This document shows, in pieces, positions 29,336-41,613 of a stretch of DNA of 64,000 nt; position 1 is the stretch's first letter, and each line of letters begins with the position of its first letter. Position numbers and translations under genes: made by a program. Origin of the DNA: Palaemon carinicauda (taxonomy: Eukaryota; Arthropoda; Malacostraca; Decapoda; Palaemonidae); NCBI RefSeq assembly GCF_036898095.1, contig NC_090725.1:322487083-322551082 (forward strand), read 5' to 3'. A model generated the notes under the pieces. It saw only the letters and a list, made by a program, of their open reading frames with translations, was not told the origin of the DNA and searched no databases.

Positions 29336-31505
29336 GGCGCAAAGTGTTACAGTGTTGCGTCCGAGGGTTCGTCTGTTCGTGCCTGTCGTTCACCTAGTCC
29401 GGGACCTCTTACAAGCTCCCAAGCCCAGGGGAGAAGTAATGTCAAACGACTTATGGGTTCGAGAGGCCTTGACCAACGAACAGACGTTTTCCCTCTATGG
29501 TATCGGGTGTATCTTACCAAGATCTCCCCTACCATAAGACGAGAGAGACGTTGTTTCTCCTCGCCATCCGTAGGCTTTTCGCATAAGAAACCTGTCACAA
29601 GGTTTCGGAGCCCTTAAGCGAAAGTCAGTCCTTTCAGGACAGGTCCAGCGTCCTGGTTACAGCCATTAGGACAGCTCTGACCCTATGCAGTCATCGGATA
29701 ACTGCTCGCCGCCTAACAAAAGCGTAACACAGACTCCGAGAGTCTTTTTTTTGTAGGCAAAGTGTTGCGGTCACAGACGTTACCCTCGTCTATTACCACA
29801 ACCATTTCCGTTGATCCTTAAGGGGTTGTATGGCAAAACATGCAGTATATGCTTGCCTCCCTTATGGAAGACTATTCTGCCGATTAGTCCGTTGAGTCTA
29901 GCCGTTTATCTCATCGATATCCTGGCTTTCAGCCAACCTAACGTTCCTTTGTGCTTACTGTTGACGTTGGCGTAGCTTAGTCACGTCAGTCAGGTTGTTT
30001 AGAACCACACTCGATGCGGTCCCGTGTGGTCTTTCAGCCGCATTTGGACGTTAGGCCACTGGCTGATGCTCCTGTTGACGTTCAAGACGTTCACTAACAA
30101 TCGGAGTTGACTTGTTTTGACGCTGTGCGTCAACCTCCGCATTCTGGAGTTGTTTTGACTGCTCAGTCTAAGCAGTCAAAGCAGTCTCGAGTGGATGCTG
30201 TGCATCCTCACGCACCTGTTGTGGTTGACAGTTCAGTTGTTGACAGTTCACAGACTGTCAAGCAGTTACATGACGTTGCGTTCTGGTCCGCTACTAATGC
30301 ACCAGTGAGAGACTCAGCTTTTATCGGACAAGGTTCCTGTAGATGAGGAAGTTGCTGTTCTCCCTCCTACTGATATTCCCTTGAGGACTCTGTCAGATGG
30401 AGAGGAGCCTAAAGCTGCTTAGCCTCCTATGGACTTTAATTAAATCATGATGATTTTTTTAAGGATCTTCGTCCGGATCTTTTTGTAACTGCTGCTCCTC
30501 GTTCGCCTAAACGTCAGAGCTTACACTAGGCCTAGCTACTTCGAAGCCGTTGTTTTTAAGCTAGTGCTCTCTCGCTCTCCTAGAGAGCGTTACGTTGGCT
30601 AGGCGACTGGTTTTTCACCAGGAGGAGTTTGGGGGATACAGCCTTTGCTTTCCCTTCTTTTAAACTGGTTTATAGAGCGAGAGTCTGATATGACACGAGA
30701 GAAGTTCTCGGCTTGGGAGTTCATGCCTCTGCCCAGATAGACTTCTCAATTCTGGTAGACTCTCCCTGGCGCCTAGCCAGGAGACGCTCCAAGTTGTTTA
30801 CAGGTCAACTTCACAGCTGTTGTCGAGCCTTTGAAGTTTTGCTGTACTATTATGTCACGCATAACAAGGCTTTCAGGGATGGTAAACGGTTCCGCCTCAG
30901 TCGCTAACCCCGTCTGTTGCCACACCTGCTCCCGTAGACCCTAAATGGGCTTTGCTGCAAGACATGCAGTCCAAGCTTGCGTCCTTGATAGAGGACTTAA
31001 ATGCGGAGAAGAACCTTCTGGCCAACAACCTTCCAACCGGTCGGTTGTGCGCCCTGTTGACGCTGAGGTAACCTACTCGCGTCTGCCAGTTGAGGTGGTT
31101 ACTCCACCGATGCGACCCAGTGTGGGTTGCCAGCCGCACGTTGACATTAAGCGACGCTCGGAGGTGGTTTTTGACGTTCAGGACGTTCAACAACCAGCAG
31201 AGGTGACTTGTTTTGACGCAGTGCGTCAACCTCAGCAACCCGGTAGGGTGTTGACTGCACAACCCAGACGGTCTAGACAGTCTCGGGTTGACGCTGTGCT
31301 TCCTCGCGCACTCATGGTTGTTGACAGTTCACAGACTGTGCAGCAGTTCCATGATATTGCGTCCGGCTCCGTCACGCATCCACCAGTGCGACCGGATTCA
31401 GCGAGCCAGACGTTGCCCACTCCGTTGCCGTTTCCTCATCAGTTTCGGATGAGGAACCCTCTGATGAGGACGTTGCTGAACAACAAGACGATCAGCCCCC
31501 AGCCC
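29336..31505 (+). pseudogene. Gag remnant, element 4
   Basis: Gag-like from 'gcgcaaagtgtt' with many stops. The duplicated mid-segment restarts near 30896 (PVDPKWALLQDMQSKLASL). Between 29700 and 30100 it is closer to the element 2 gag (ctgctcgccgcctaa) than elements 3 and 5 are, suggesting different recombination partners. No functional protein. Confidence 0.75.
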
Positions 31506-32740
31506 TGCTATCCATCCAGAAGATGCTGAAGAAGGAACGCTGCTCAGTCAGGCTGTGGATGAGTCTGGTAGGGACACTGTCATCCGTGGATCAATTTGTG
31601 TCACTAGGAAGACTACACCTCCGTCCTCTTCAATACCATCTAGCTTTTCACTGGAAAAAGGACAAGACGCTAGAAGCGGTCTCGATCCCGGTTTCCGAAA
31701 AGATAAAGTCTTGTCTGACTTGGTGAAAGGACAATATCAACCTAAGAGAGGGTCTTCCCCTAGCTGTTCAGACTCCCAACCACGTTCTCTTCTCGGACGC
31801 ATCGGACGTAGGCTGGGGTGCGACATTAGACGGTCGGGAATGCTCGGGGATATGGAACTCGAGTCAAAGGACAATGCATTTCAACTGCAAGGAGCTACTG
31901 GCAGTGCGTCTGGCCTGGAAAAGCTTCAGGTCTCTCCTTCAAGGCAAAGTGGTGGAGGTGAACTCGGACAACACCACGGCTTTGGCGTACATCTCCAAGC
32001 AAGGAGGGACCTACTCTCTGACGTTGTACGAGATTGCAAGGGACCTCCTCACCTGGTCAAAAGGTCTAAACATATCACTAGTAACGAGGTTCATCCAAGG
32101 CAACTTGAATGTCATGGCAGATTGTCTCAGTCGGAAGGGACAAATAATTCCAACAGAATGGACCCTCCACAAGGATGTATGCAAGAGACTTTGGGCCACC
32201 TGGGGCCAGCCAACCATAGATCTCTTCGCAACCTCGATGACCAAGAGGCTCCCAATATTTTGCTCTCCAATCCTGGACCCAGCAGCAGTTCATATAGATG
32301 CCTTTCTCCTAGATTGGTCACATCTAGATCTATATGCATTCCCTCCGTTCAAGATTGTCAACAAGGTACTGCAGAAGTTCGCCTCTCACGAAGGGACAAG
32401 GTTGACGCTAGTTGCTCCCCTCTGGCCCGCGAGAGAATGGTTCACCGAGGTACTTCGATGGCTAGTAGACGTTCCCAGAACACTTCCCCTAAGGGTGGAC
32501 CTTCTACGTCAGCCACACGTAAAGAAGGTACACCAAGGCCTCCACGCTCTTCGTCTGACTGCCTTCAGACTATCGAAAGACTCTCGAGAGCTAGAGGCTT
32601 TTCGAAGGAGGCAGCCAGAGCGATTGCTAGAGCAAGGAGAACATCCACCCTTAGAGTCTACCAATCAAAGTGGGAAATCTTCCGAAACTGGTGCAAGTCA
32701 GTATCCGTATCCTCGACCAGTACCTCTGCAACTCAAATAG
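31506..32740 (+). pseudogene. RT thumb/RNase H remnant, element 4
   Basis: Same gag-to-thumb junction and same Trp-to-TGA nonsense as elements 3 and 5. After that codon the frame is open to 32740, including SDASDVGWGA, CKELLAV, NSDNTT, VMADCLSR and the DLFATSMTKRLP block, and it overlaps the recombinase frame for about 580 bases. The RT palm is absent. Confidence 0.88.
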
Positions 32741-33628
32741 CTGACTTCCTCTTATATCTGAGGAAAGAACGATCTCTTTCAGCTCCCACTATCAAGGGTT
32801 ACAGAAGCATGTTGGCATCAGTCTTCCGTCACAGAGGCTTAGATCTTTCCAACAATAAAGATCTACAGGACCTCCTTAAGTCTTTTGAGACCACGAAGGA
32901 GCGTCGTTTGGTTACACCTGGTTGGAATTTAGACGTGGTACTAAGATTCCTTATGTCAGACAGGTTCGAGCCGCTACAATCAACCTCCCTGAAAGATCTC
33001 ACCTTAAAGACTCTTTTCCTGGTATGCTTAGCCACAGCTAAAAGAGTCAGTGAGATTCATGCCTTCAGCAAGAACATCGGATTCTCATCTGAAACGGCTA
33101 CATGTTCTCTACAACTTGGTTTTCTAGCCAAAAACGAGCTGCCTTCTCGACCTTTGCCAAAATAGTTCGATATTCCAAGCTTATCGTATGGTTGGAAATG
33201 AACTAGAAAGAGTCTTATGCCCTGTAAGAGCTCTTAAGTTCTATTTAAAACGAACTAAACCTTTACGAGGCCCGTCTGAAGCTTTATGGTGTTCAGTTAA
33301 GAAACCATCTTTGCCTATGTCAAAGAATGCTTTATCCTAGTTTATCAGACTGTTAATACGAGAAGCTCATTCCCATCTGAATGAGGAAGACCAAGCTTTG
33401 CTGAAGGTAAGGACACACGAAGTTAGAGCTGTCGCAACTTCCGTGGCCTTTAAACAAAATAGATCTCTGCGAAGTATAATCGACGCAACCTATTGGAAAA
33501 GCAAGTCAGTGTTCGCGTCTTTTTATCTTAAGGATGTCCAGTCTCTTTACGAGAACTGCTACACTCTGGGACCATTCGTAGCAACGAGTGCAGTAGTGGG
33601 TGAGGGCTCAACCACTACAATTCCCTAA
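32158..33628 (+). pseudogene. Tyrosine recombinase pseudogene, element 4
   Basis: Open from ATG 32158 through box I (ATAKRVSEI) to a TAG at about 33163, then a 2-base shift near 33187 and another TAG near 33339 (tcc-TAG-ttt, where element 2 has a Tyr codon). The 3' portion (33398-33628) retains H-E-V-R, YWKSKS and FYLKD. Fewer indels than elements 3 and 5. Confidence 0.88.
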
Positions 33629-34029
33629 TTCCATAACCTTTTTAATCTTTCTCTTGAAAGGTTTTTATTGTTGTTTTTGGGTTGTTCGGAAGGCTAAGAA
33701 GCCTTTCGCATCCTAGTTGATTTGGTGAGTGGTCAAAGTCATTTCTTGAGAAGCGCCTAGATTAGAGGTTTTGATGAGGTCCTGTTGTATGGGTTGCAAC
33801 CCTTGATACTTCAGCTCCTAGGGGTCGCTCAGCATCCTAAGAGGATCGCGAGGCTCCGTAAGGAAGACGTACTTAAAAAGGCAGAGTAATTGTTCAAGTC
33901 GACTTCCTTACCAGGTACCTATTTATTTTGTTTAGTTATTTTGATAACTTCTAAAATGAAATAAAAATTCTTAGCTCATATGATGTAAACATATTTTGCT
34001 GGTCTCTACCCACCCCCCTGGGTGTGAAT

Positions 34030-34120
34030 AAGCTATTATAATCACCGGCTAAGTTAAATATTGAAAAATGTTATTTTGATAATAAAATAAATTTTTGAAT
34101 ATACTTACCCGGTGATTATA
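34030..34120 (+). repeat. ICR of element 4
   Basis: 'agctattataatcaccggc' plus 'tgttattttgataataaaa...'. Both halves match this copy's own private ends (attataatcacc), joined at AAAA. Confidence 0.9.
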
Positions 34121-34149
34121 AATTAAAGGACCCTCCCTTCCTCCCCAAT

Positions 34150-34367
34150 AGAGACACAGTGGACCGAGGAGAAAATTGAGTTCTTTGTTTACAATGAGTA
34201 ATGGGTATCTGAACGACAGATGGCGCTGTTGAGTACACCCCCTACCTGTGTAGCGATCGCTGGCGAATTTTTACGTAGAGTTTTTCTGTCGAGCAACAGA
34301 GTTGCAGCTATTATAATCACCGGGTAAGTATATTCAAAAATTTATTTTATTATCAAAATAACATTTT
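34150..34367 (+). repeat. Right ITR of element 4
   Basis: Inverted copy of 27639-27810 with AGCGATCGCT at about 34252-34261, ending 'aataacatttt'. Confidence 0.9.
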
Positions 34368-35582
34368 TTGCAGCCTTTAAATCTCAATACAGTTCCCAAT
34401 TAGCACATGATAGAAATTATAGATTATAAACTTGGCAACTAATTACAATTGTTAAATGCATGTGTAAGATAGAATGGTCATGATTTGTGACAAAAAAATA
34501 GAAAACTCCATACAAGTTTAGATAACCAACAATTTCATCTGCTATAGTTTTGGGACACTGCTTCCTGTCATTTTATACTTAGCTTAGGTCTTCCTGAAAT
34601 ATTCTGTTGTTATATCATGTGTCACTTTATGTATTTGAATATTAACAGGCAAAGCTATTTTATTTTCTGTAAGATATTTAACAGTAATAGTATAGATTCT
34701 ATTGTCTTTTCAAGTGTAAACTTGGATTTTAATCCATTATGTCAATGACAGCTAGATAGGTACAAATTTCAATTTAAGGCTAACCAGTTGAACAATATTT
34801 AAGTAGCTGGTGGTGTAAAGACGAATACATTGTCTTAAAATGAGTGGACCTTTATTGGTTTATCAATTTTCAGTTTTTAATTTAAATTGGTTTTAATTTT
34901 TTATGAAAATGTTTACCTCAGAACCACTTGAAATAGGTTCTGACAAGTTTTTGGAGGTCACATTTATTTTAGAAGGCTGCAGGCAAGGTAGTGAAGTTGA
35001 GAATTTTAAAGCCCAAACTACATTATCAGGAAGCTGGGCACGATTGAATTTCTCCCTTTGTTTAACTAGACTTTCTAGGGATCATCTCAGTTTAGTTTTT
35101 ATATACATATATAGTTCATCTGATCTCCAGTTAGTACTTGTTACTACACTTATATGTGTGCACGCATCTTACATTGGATTTACAATTATGATCAGGTAGA
35201 ATGTGTCTTGTTTCCATGCAGCTCTTAAGTGAGCTTTATGTCATTTGTTTATTGTTGTCTATCAAGCATTAGCAGATCAGTGAGGTTGAAAAATAGTTGC
35301 TGCCGGGCTAGCAGGGTCTAGCAAGAGATAACTATTGTGTGAATTGAAGAACCTGGACTCCATTTGATTTTGCAGAGGGGGAATCCGAGTTTGTCTTTGG
35401 TTTTTATATGGAATGTAGTCTTACAGTCTTTGTGTTAATTTTCATGGCTGAAGATGCTATTTTTCTAAAATATAGTTCATTTTTAGGATTTTTTTTTAGG
35501 TAGGAGTTTATTGTTTATTTGGTTTATTTGAAAGTAATTTTTATGAGTTTTGTTTTTATTTGTCACTTTTTAACAAAAATAT
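34368..35582. other. AT-rich DNA, no gene recognised
   Basis: A 98-codon frame at 34903-35199 has no recognisable domain and is probably chance. No repeats recognised. Confidence 0.6.
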
Positions 35583-35800
35583 CTGGCTAGTACAGTGGTA
35601 ACGTGTTTGCCTCGCATTCGCGTGGCAAGAGATCGATCCCCGCCCAGGGCCGTGAGTTTAAGCTGTTTACTGGGGAGACTACTGCTGTGGTAGGGCACCA
35701 CAGTGGGGGGTTGGGCTTGCCCGGCTGACGTTCTGGTGAGCATCTATTCTGATGGAACTGGAACTGAAACCAGACACCTTTAACCTTTTAAGTATTGTAA
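35583..35800 (+). mobile_element. tRNA-derived SINE
   Basis: Starts TGGCTAGTACAGTGGTAACG, an A-box-like promoter segment. It continues with an anticodon-arm-like 'cctcgcattcgcgtgg' and has a B-box-like 'agatcgatcccc' about 45 bases downstream. Then comes a non-tRNA body (gctgtttactggggagac..., ccggctgacg) ending in 'ggaactggaactgaaacc'. This is the layout of a tRNA-derived SINE transcribed by RNA polymerase III. It is too altered to be a functional tRNA. Confidence 0.8.
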
Positions 35801-36315
35801 GTTGCAGATATTTTCTGCCAGCACAATCGTTTGAGCCTGCCATAGATCTCTCTCCTTATACATATTTATATCTCCAGTTGAAATTTTACTGTAAAAGTAA
35901 CCCTTTTTGGTACAACCCAGGAGCAATAATAGTGGGCTGGCCTTAAATCTGTACTCTGGTGTTCCTTCTTTGCTTAAACCAAGTGGCTGTTGTCACTTGC
36001 TTTCCAAAGGAAATGCAACATTTTAGCTGATGTGTTTGCCAGTAAGCTAATTAAAAACTCAATCTTCCTTCTTGTCGTTTTCCCAAAGCTAATTCAATTA
36101 GTTTAGCTTTTCTGTCCCATGAAATGAAAAATCTTCTCAAGTTAGCAATAAGAGGTTCTTTTTGGACTTGTTAATTTGGTAATTCAGGTATTACTCTATT
36201 AGGTAAATACAGTATGTTTGTGGTAGCTCTAGCTGTGCTGATTCCCACCCAATTTTCATAAACTCCCATATTATCTAAAAGACTTTGAATATCTAAATAG
36301 ATATGCTAAAGGTAA

Positions 36316-36895
36316 TCACCTATTTCCTAGTTGCAGTTTGGTTTTCACAAAGGCCTTCGAGCAGGGGATGCCCTTTTTATAATTCTCAGTCCTGTAAAGA
36401 AATCCCTTGATTGGGGTCAGGAAGTTTGTATGATTAACCTTGATTTTAGTGCTATCTTTGACGGTGTTAATCATGGAGCCCTTGTTTTCAAACTCAAACA
36501 TTTTGGAGTAGGTGGGTCTTTTCGTATCATTGTTATTGAATTTCTAAGTAATGAAATTTAAAGATTAGTTGACGGTCACCATAGTGACTATAGGAATAAT
36601 ACTGTATCTGGTGCTCCTCAGGATAGTGTTCTCAGCTCATTGCTTTTAACGCTATACTCTATACACATGATTTATGGTTTGGCCCTAGAAAGCATTTTTG
36701 TTGCCTATGCAGATAGTGTTTCTCTCTTTGCATCAATTCCATCTCCAGAATGTAGATAGGGTTACTAAATCCAGTAATAGAGATTAACTAAATTATGTGG
36801 CATGAAGTTGAACCTTAACAAAACTTAAAATATGGTTGCAAGGAACTTGAAGACATTGACTCCTCAACATCTAATTCTTTACATTAACAATATCT
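36316..36895 (+). pseudogene. Jockey-like LINE reverse transcriptase relic (5' part)
   Basis: Reads LQFGFHKGLRAGDALF, INLDFSAIFDGVNHGAL, FKLKHFGVGGSF, a stop, then SGAPQDSVLSSLL and VAYADSVSLFAS. These correspond to the QFGFRKG, LDFSAAFDRVNH, SG-x-PQGSVLGPLL and YADD motifs of Jockey-like RTs. The second catalytic Asp of YADD is Ser and there are stops, so it is dead. Homology breaks near 36895, where a DIRS fragment intervenes, and resumes after 37325. Confidence 0.9.
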
Positions 36896-37079
36896 CTTCA
36901 AATTATATACAATTCATTTGAATACATCTTCAAAAACACAAAATAACACAGAGCTACGAAAAACACGTCCGAACATTCACGGGTGCTAACAAGGAATGAT
37001 GGGAGAAGGATAGGTAGTGGTGGTGGGTGGGTGGGGGGGCAGTAGCTGTAGTGAACGACACCTCGTAGTAACGGGGGAT

Positions 37080-37322
37080 TTTGAGGAGGGAGAAGTCTAA
37101 TTTGAAAGGGATCTCTGGTAGTGGTATCACTGGCCCCAGTTTTAATACCGACACCCTTTAGGGGTGAGCGAGCTGGATATATTCCTAGTATTCCATGCAA
37201 CTTTTTTTTCTGGTATATTTAGCAGTATTTATACCTTTGAAATGGAGCTTTAAGGAGCATTTCACTGGGCGACACAGGTTCCTTACCCAGAAATAGATTT
37301 TTCCTTCGTCAAAATCCCTTTT
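37080..37322 (+). mobile_element. Solo right end of a DIRS family A element
   Basis: Matches the right ITR of element A from 'cctctgga..' through 'aataccgacaccc', 'gtgagcgagctgg', 'ctggtatatttagcagta', 'ttcactgggcgacacagg' to 'cagaaatagatttttcc.tcgtcaaaatccc' and the terminal TTTT. The terminal extension shows it is a right end. No partner left end was found; sequence 36896-37079 may be a further degraded part. Confidence 0.85.
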
Positions 37323-37324
37323 CG

Positions 37325-37890
37325 AGAAACATCCAGTTTGTTTTTGTCTTCAATTGAACTGAAGTCTTATCATATCGAGAAAGTCTTTTAAGATTGTTTT
37401 GTCAATCTATCCTAATGAGATGTTCTAATTCTCTCTTTTTGCTGTGTATTGAATATTATTTTTCTGTGTTGTCGTCAGCTGCTGACTAATCTTTATGTGT
37501 TGAACAAAAATGTCTCGTCTTTTAGATTCCTTATCCCTTATCTCGATATTAATCTCCAATGCTGTTGTTCAACTGCATGACAGTCATATGGAATGATCCT
37601 CCTAATCTGCTGTTTGAATTGTTGGAACTTTAAAATTTCAAACTTGTTGCAAATGCTGTTCTTTTTAACAGCTTGATATTAGTCTTGTTTCATAAGTTAT
37701 ATAGGACTGATCCATTTCACATTTATATTGATCTTAATATATTTTATACTTTCTTCATTGCTCACTGAAATGGTATTCTTTACTTCTGTACTTCCTTTCC
37801 GCCCTTGGCTGCTTTTGTTGTTAGAGCACATGGGCTTGTGGCTTTCTGCTTTTCCAACTACTGTTCTAGCTTGGCTAGTAATAGTAATAC
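37325..37890 (+). pseudogene. Jockey-like LINE 3' end, resumed
   Basis: Around 37565-37690 the frame reads VIWNDPPNLLFEL...NFKLVANAVLF, like the W-N-x-LP...F-K end of LINE ORF2. A 3' UTR block follows at 37780-37890 (gagcacatgggcttgtggc, tgcttttccaact) related to the inverse of 8600-8700, with a short TAA-type tail. Together with 36316-36895 it is one LINE split by the DIRS end. Confidence 0.65.
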
Positions 37891-38108
37891 CTACTGAACC
37901 TTAGATTCAGTTATAGAGCTACATATCCTTATCAATTAGCCTTTACAATAGAATCATAAGGAACTGCTTTGTAGGCTATGAATTCTTATTATATTTCAAG
38001 GTGTTTATAATTACAAAATGATACCTATCTTGTGATTTAATGTCTAATTCTAAAGTTAAAAGCTAGTTAAAAGTACAATAATGATTATACATTGAATTTA
38101 CTTTTATT

Positions 38109-38290
38109 TTTTCAATATTAACCTTACCCGGTGATCATGTAGCTGTCAGCTCTGCTGCCCGACAGAAAAAATCTACGGACGGAATACGCCAGCGATCGCT
38201 ATGCAGGTGGGGGTGTACATCAACAGCGCCATCTGTCGAGTAGGTACTCAAATACTTCATGTCAACACAGAACCAATTTTCTCTCTGTCG
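38109..38290 (+). repeat. Left ITR of element 5
   Basis: Has AGCGATCGCT at about 38193-38202 and 'agcgccatctgtcgag'. The private variant 'gtgatcatgtagctgtcag' is matched in its ICR and right end. Confidence 0.9.
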
Positions 38291-38481
38291 TGCCACTGGC
38301 AAGACCTACTAAATACGCTGTTACTAACTGGATTTGTTTTCACAACTATTTGGTGAAGTACACTATTCTAGTTTTGAGCTTTCGCTATGCAGGGGTTTTA
38401 TCTTCATCTCAAAACTTGAACTCGTTTTGGATAGATTTAATTATGGTGACAAAGAGAGTAATGACTCTCTTTCACTTTTAA

Positions 38482-39485
38482 ATGGCCGACCCTTCCCTCA
38501 GAAGGAAGTGTGTTTAGGTTTTTTGTAATTTTGCTTAACACGTTATAGATCCACATATTTTATATCTCTCCGCCTTTATTAGGCCTCTTCGATTAACTTT
38601 CCATTTATTACAAACATATAAAATAATTTTTTATGTTTTGTTTATATGCGACCTTCCCTTTTAGTAGGCGGTCCGAAATTGGAACCGAAGTTAATCAACG
38701 TTGAGCCCGTTAGCCTTTAAAGAATTTAAAACTTTTTAAAATTTAATGTTTTATGAAAGAATCTCTTTGATAGTTTTCGTACTGTTTTTCAAAGATGAAC
38801 TCACGTTTAGTTTTTAGACTACGCAGTTGTTGACGTTCAGGACGTTCAACATGCGCTCTATCGTTACGATAGAGAGAGAGTATCACGGTTTCACTTTGCA
38901 GTAAGAGTAAATCGTTTCTGACGTTTCGTTAATTCTTTCTTAACTTAAATGTTTTAAATTCTAAATTAAAGGTACTTTTTATTTGGAAAACCTTTCAGTT
39001 TGTTCCTTTTAGTCAAATAACATGTTTTTTTTTTTTTTTTGACGATTTAAATTGGGCTCTTCTCTTAGGTGCGAAATCAAGAGAGAAAGAGAGAGAGAGA
39101 TAGAGACGGAGGGAGAGAGAGGAGAGAAAACGTTCCGTTCAAGCGGGTAACGTTGTTTCTCGTGTTACTCTCCTCCCTAGTCGCTGTACGGGGAAGAAGA
39201 TAAAACGTTTCTAGGGTTTTATTCTTGTCCCCAGGCTATGTGCGGTGAGAGATTGTAAACGTAGCTTATTTGAACTAGTGTTTAGTCTCTTTCCCAGCCA
39301 CTGAATTTTTTATCTTTATATATGTTTTCTGTTTGTTGCTAGTATTAATGAGCTGCATTATACGACTGATTTCGCATTACTACCTTTTAATGAAGGGTAG
39401 AATTGCGTATTTCACGTAGAAATCAGTAAAAGTTTCGATTTCAGTGAAATTAGTGCAAAACAGAAAATCGAAGTGATAAAGTGAT
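38482..39485 (+). other. Replacement segment at the gag 5' end of element 5
   Basis: Orthologous to 21004-22015, with the MADPS start, early TAG, hairpin at 38856-38874, GA-rich tract and AATTGC-type stem-loop. A longer T tract (about 39029-39041) is private to this copy. Confidence 0.72.
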
Positions 39486-41613
39486 ATGCGCAAGTGTTAC
39501 AGTGTTGCGTCCGAGGGTTCGTCTGTTCGTGCCTGTCGTTCACCTAGTCCGGGACCTCTTACAAGCTCTCAAGCCCAGGGGAGAAGTAATGTCGAACGAC
39601 TTATGGGTTCCTCAGGCCTTGATCAACGAACAGACGTTTTCCCTCCGTGGTTTCGGGCGTATCTACCCAAGATCGCCCCACCCACACAAAGACGAGAGAG
39701 CCCATTTATTTCTCGTCTGCGGAAAAGGTTTCTCGTAAGAAACCATGGACCAAGGTCTCGCAGCTTTTTAAGTGCAAGTCAGTCCCTTCCGTGCAAGTCC
39801 AACGGCCCAGTTGTAACCACTGGGTCAGTTCGGACTCGCTGCAGTCTTCCGACGACTGCACACCTCCTAAGAGAGGCAAAGTGGTACCGCAGCAGGCAAT
39901 AACTCCGTCTGTTGCCGCACCAGCTGCTGTAGACCCTAAGTGGTCTTTGCTGCATTCTATGCAGACTCAGCTAGCTTCCTTTATGCAGGAGTATCGTGCG
40001 GAGAAGGTTGACGCTGCACCCGTTAGCCTACAACCAGCCACGGTTGTGCGCCCAGCTGACGCTGAGGCTGCCTGCTCCCACACTCCGGCTGTGAGAGCTC
40101 CACCACCTATGCGCTGTCGACCCTGCCAGACGCAAGTTGACGTTCGCCGACGCGCGGAACCCTCCGTTGACGTGCGTGAGCTACCACAACAACAGGAGGG
40201 TGGAGTTAAGCTGCCGTGTTTTGACGCGGTGCGTCAACCTCCGCATTCTAGAGTTGTTTTGACTGCCCAGTATAGACAGTCAAAGCAGTCTCGAGTGAAC
40301 ACTGTATGTCCACACGCACCCGTTGTGGTTGACAGTTCAGTTGTTGACAGTTCACAGACTGTCAAGCAGTTACATGACGTTGCCTTCTGGTCTGCTACTA
40401 ATGCACCAGTGAGAGACTCATTGAGATAACCTAGCTTTTCTCGGACAATGTTCTTGTAGATGAGAAAGTGCTGTTCTCCCTCCTACTGATATTCCTTTGA
40501 GGACTCTGTCATTTGGAGAGGAGCCTTAAGCTGCTTAGCCCCCTATGGACTTTAATTAAATCATGATGATTTTTTAAGGATCTTCGTCCGGATCTTGTAA
40601 CTGCTGCTCCTCGTTCGCCTAAACGTCAGAACTTACACTAGGCCTAGCTGCTTCGAAGCCGTTGTTGTTAAGCTAGTGCTCTCTCGCTCTCCTAGAGAGC
40701 GTTACGTTGGCTAGGCGACTGGTTTTGCACCAGGAGGAGTTTTAGGGATACAGCCTTTGCTTTCCCTTCTTTTAAACTGGCTTATAGAGCGAGAGTCTGA
40801 TAAGACACGAGAGAAGTTCTCGGCTTGGGAGTTCTTGCCTCTGCCCAGATGGACTTCTCAATTCTGGTAGACTCGCCCTGGCGCCTAGCCAGGAGACGCT
40901 CCAAGTTGTTTACAGGTCAACTTCTCACTTTTGTCGAGCCTTTGAAGTGTTGCTGTACTATTATGTCACACATAACAAGGCTTCCAGGGATGGTAAATGG
41001 TTCCGCCTCAGTCGCTAACCCCGTCTGTTGCCACGCCTGCTCCCGTAGACCCTATGGGCTTTGCTGCAAGACATGCAGTCCAAGCTTGTGTCCTTGTTTC
41101 AGGACTTAAGTACGGAGAAGAACCTTCTGGCCAACAACCTTCCAACCGGTTGGTTGTGCGCCCTGTTGACGCTGAGGTATCCTACTCGCGTCTGCCAGTT
41201 GAGGTGGTTCCTCCACCGATGCGACCCAGTGTGGGTTGCCAGTCGCACGTTGAAGTTAAGCGACGCTCGGAGGTGGTTGTTGACGTTCAGTGTGTCACTA
41301 GGAATACGTTCAACAACCAGCAGAGGTGACTTGTTGTGACGCAGTGCGTCAACCTCAGCAACCCGGTAGGGTGTTGACTGCATAACCCAGACAGTCTAGA
41401 CAGTTCGGGTTGACGCTGTACTTCCTCGCGCTCCCATGGTTGTTGACAGTTCACAGACTGTGCAGCAATGCCATGCGTCCGGCTCCGCCACGCATCCACC
41501 AGTGCGACCGGATTCGGCGAGTCAGACGTTGCCCACTCCGTTGCCGTTTCCTCATCAGTTTCGGATGAGGAACCCTCTGATGAGGACGTTGCTGAACAAG
41601 ACGATCAACCCCC
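39486..41613 (+). pseudogene. Gag remnant, element 5
   Basis: The best-preserved gag piece of the B2 copies: 39647-40429 is open for 260 codons (VVSGVSTQDRP..., KPWTKVSQLFK, PVDPKWSLLHSMQTQL, QPPHSRVVLTAQ). It lacks the Cys motif and basic tail. The duplicated mid-segment restarts near 40997. Stops follow. Confidence 0.78.

Larger units (their letters stand above)
27639..34367 (+). mobile_element. Defective DIRS-like element, family B2 (element 4)
   Basis: Same mosaic structure as elements 3 and 5, with ITRs at 27639-27810 and about 34150-34367 and an ICR at 34030-34120. TTTT flanks both ends. It retains some bases that 3 and 5 have lost (for example 'aaacgaactaaacc' near 33250 and the intact 'tgttctctacaac'), so it branches outside them. 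It carries an extra microsatellite-bounded insertion in the leader. Confidence 0.92.

Noticed and set aside
34903..35199. 98-codon host gene
   Set aside because: No motif, no splice signals of note, AT-rich surroundings; chance frame likely.
35583..35660. Functional tRNA gene
   Set aside because: The A- and B-box-like segments are present but a complete cloverleaf with acceptor stem is not; the non-tRNA body indicates a SINE.
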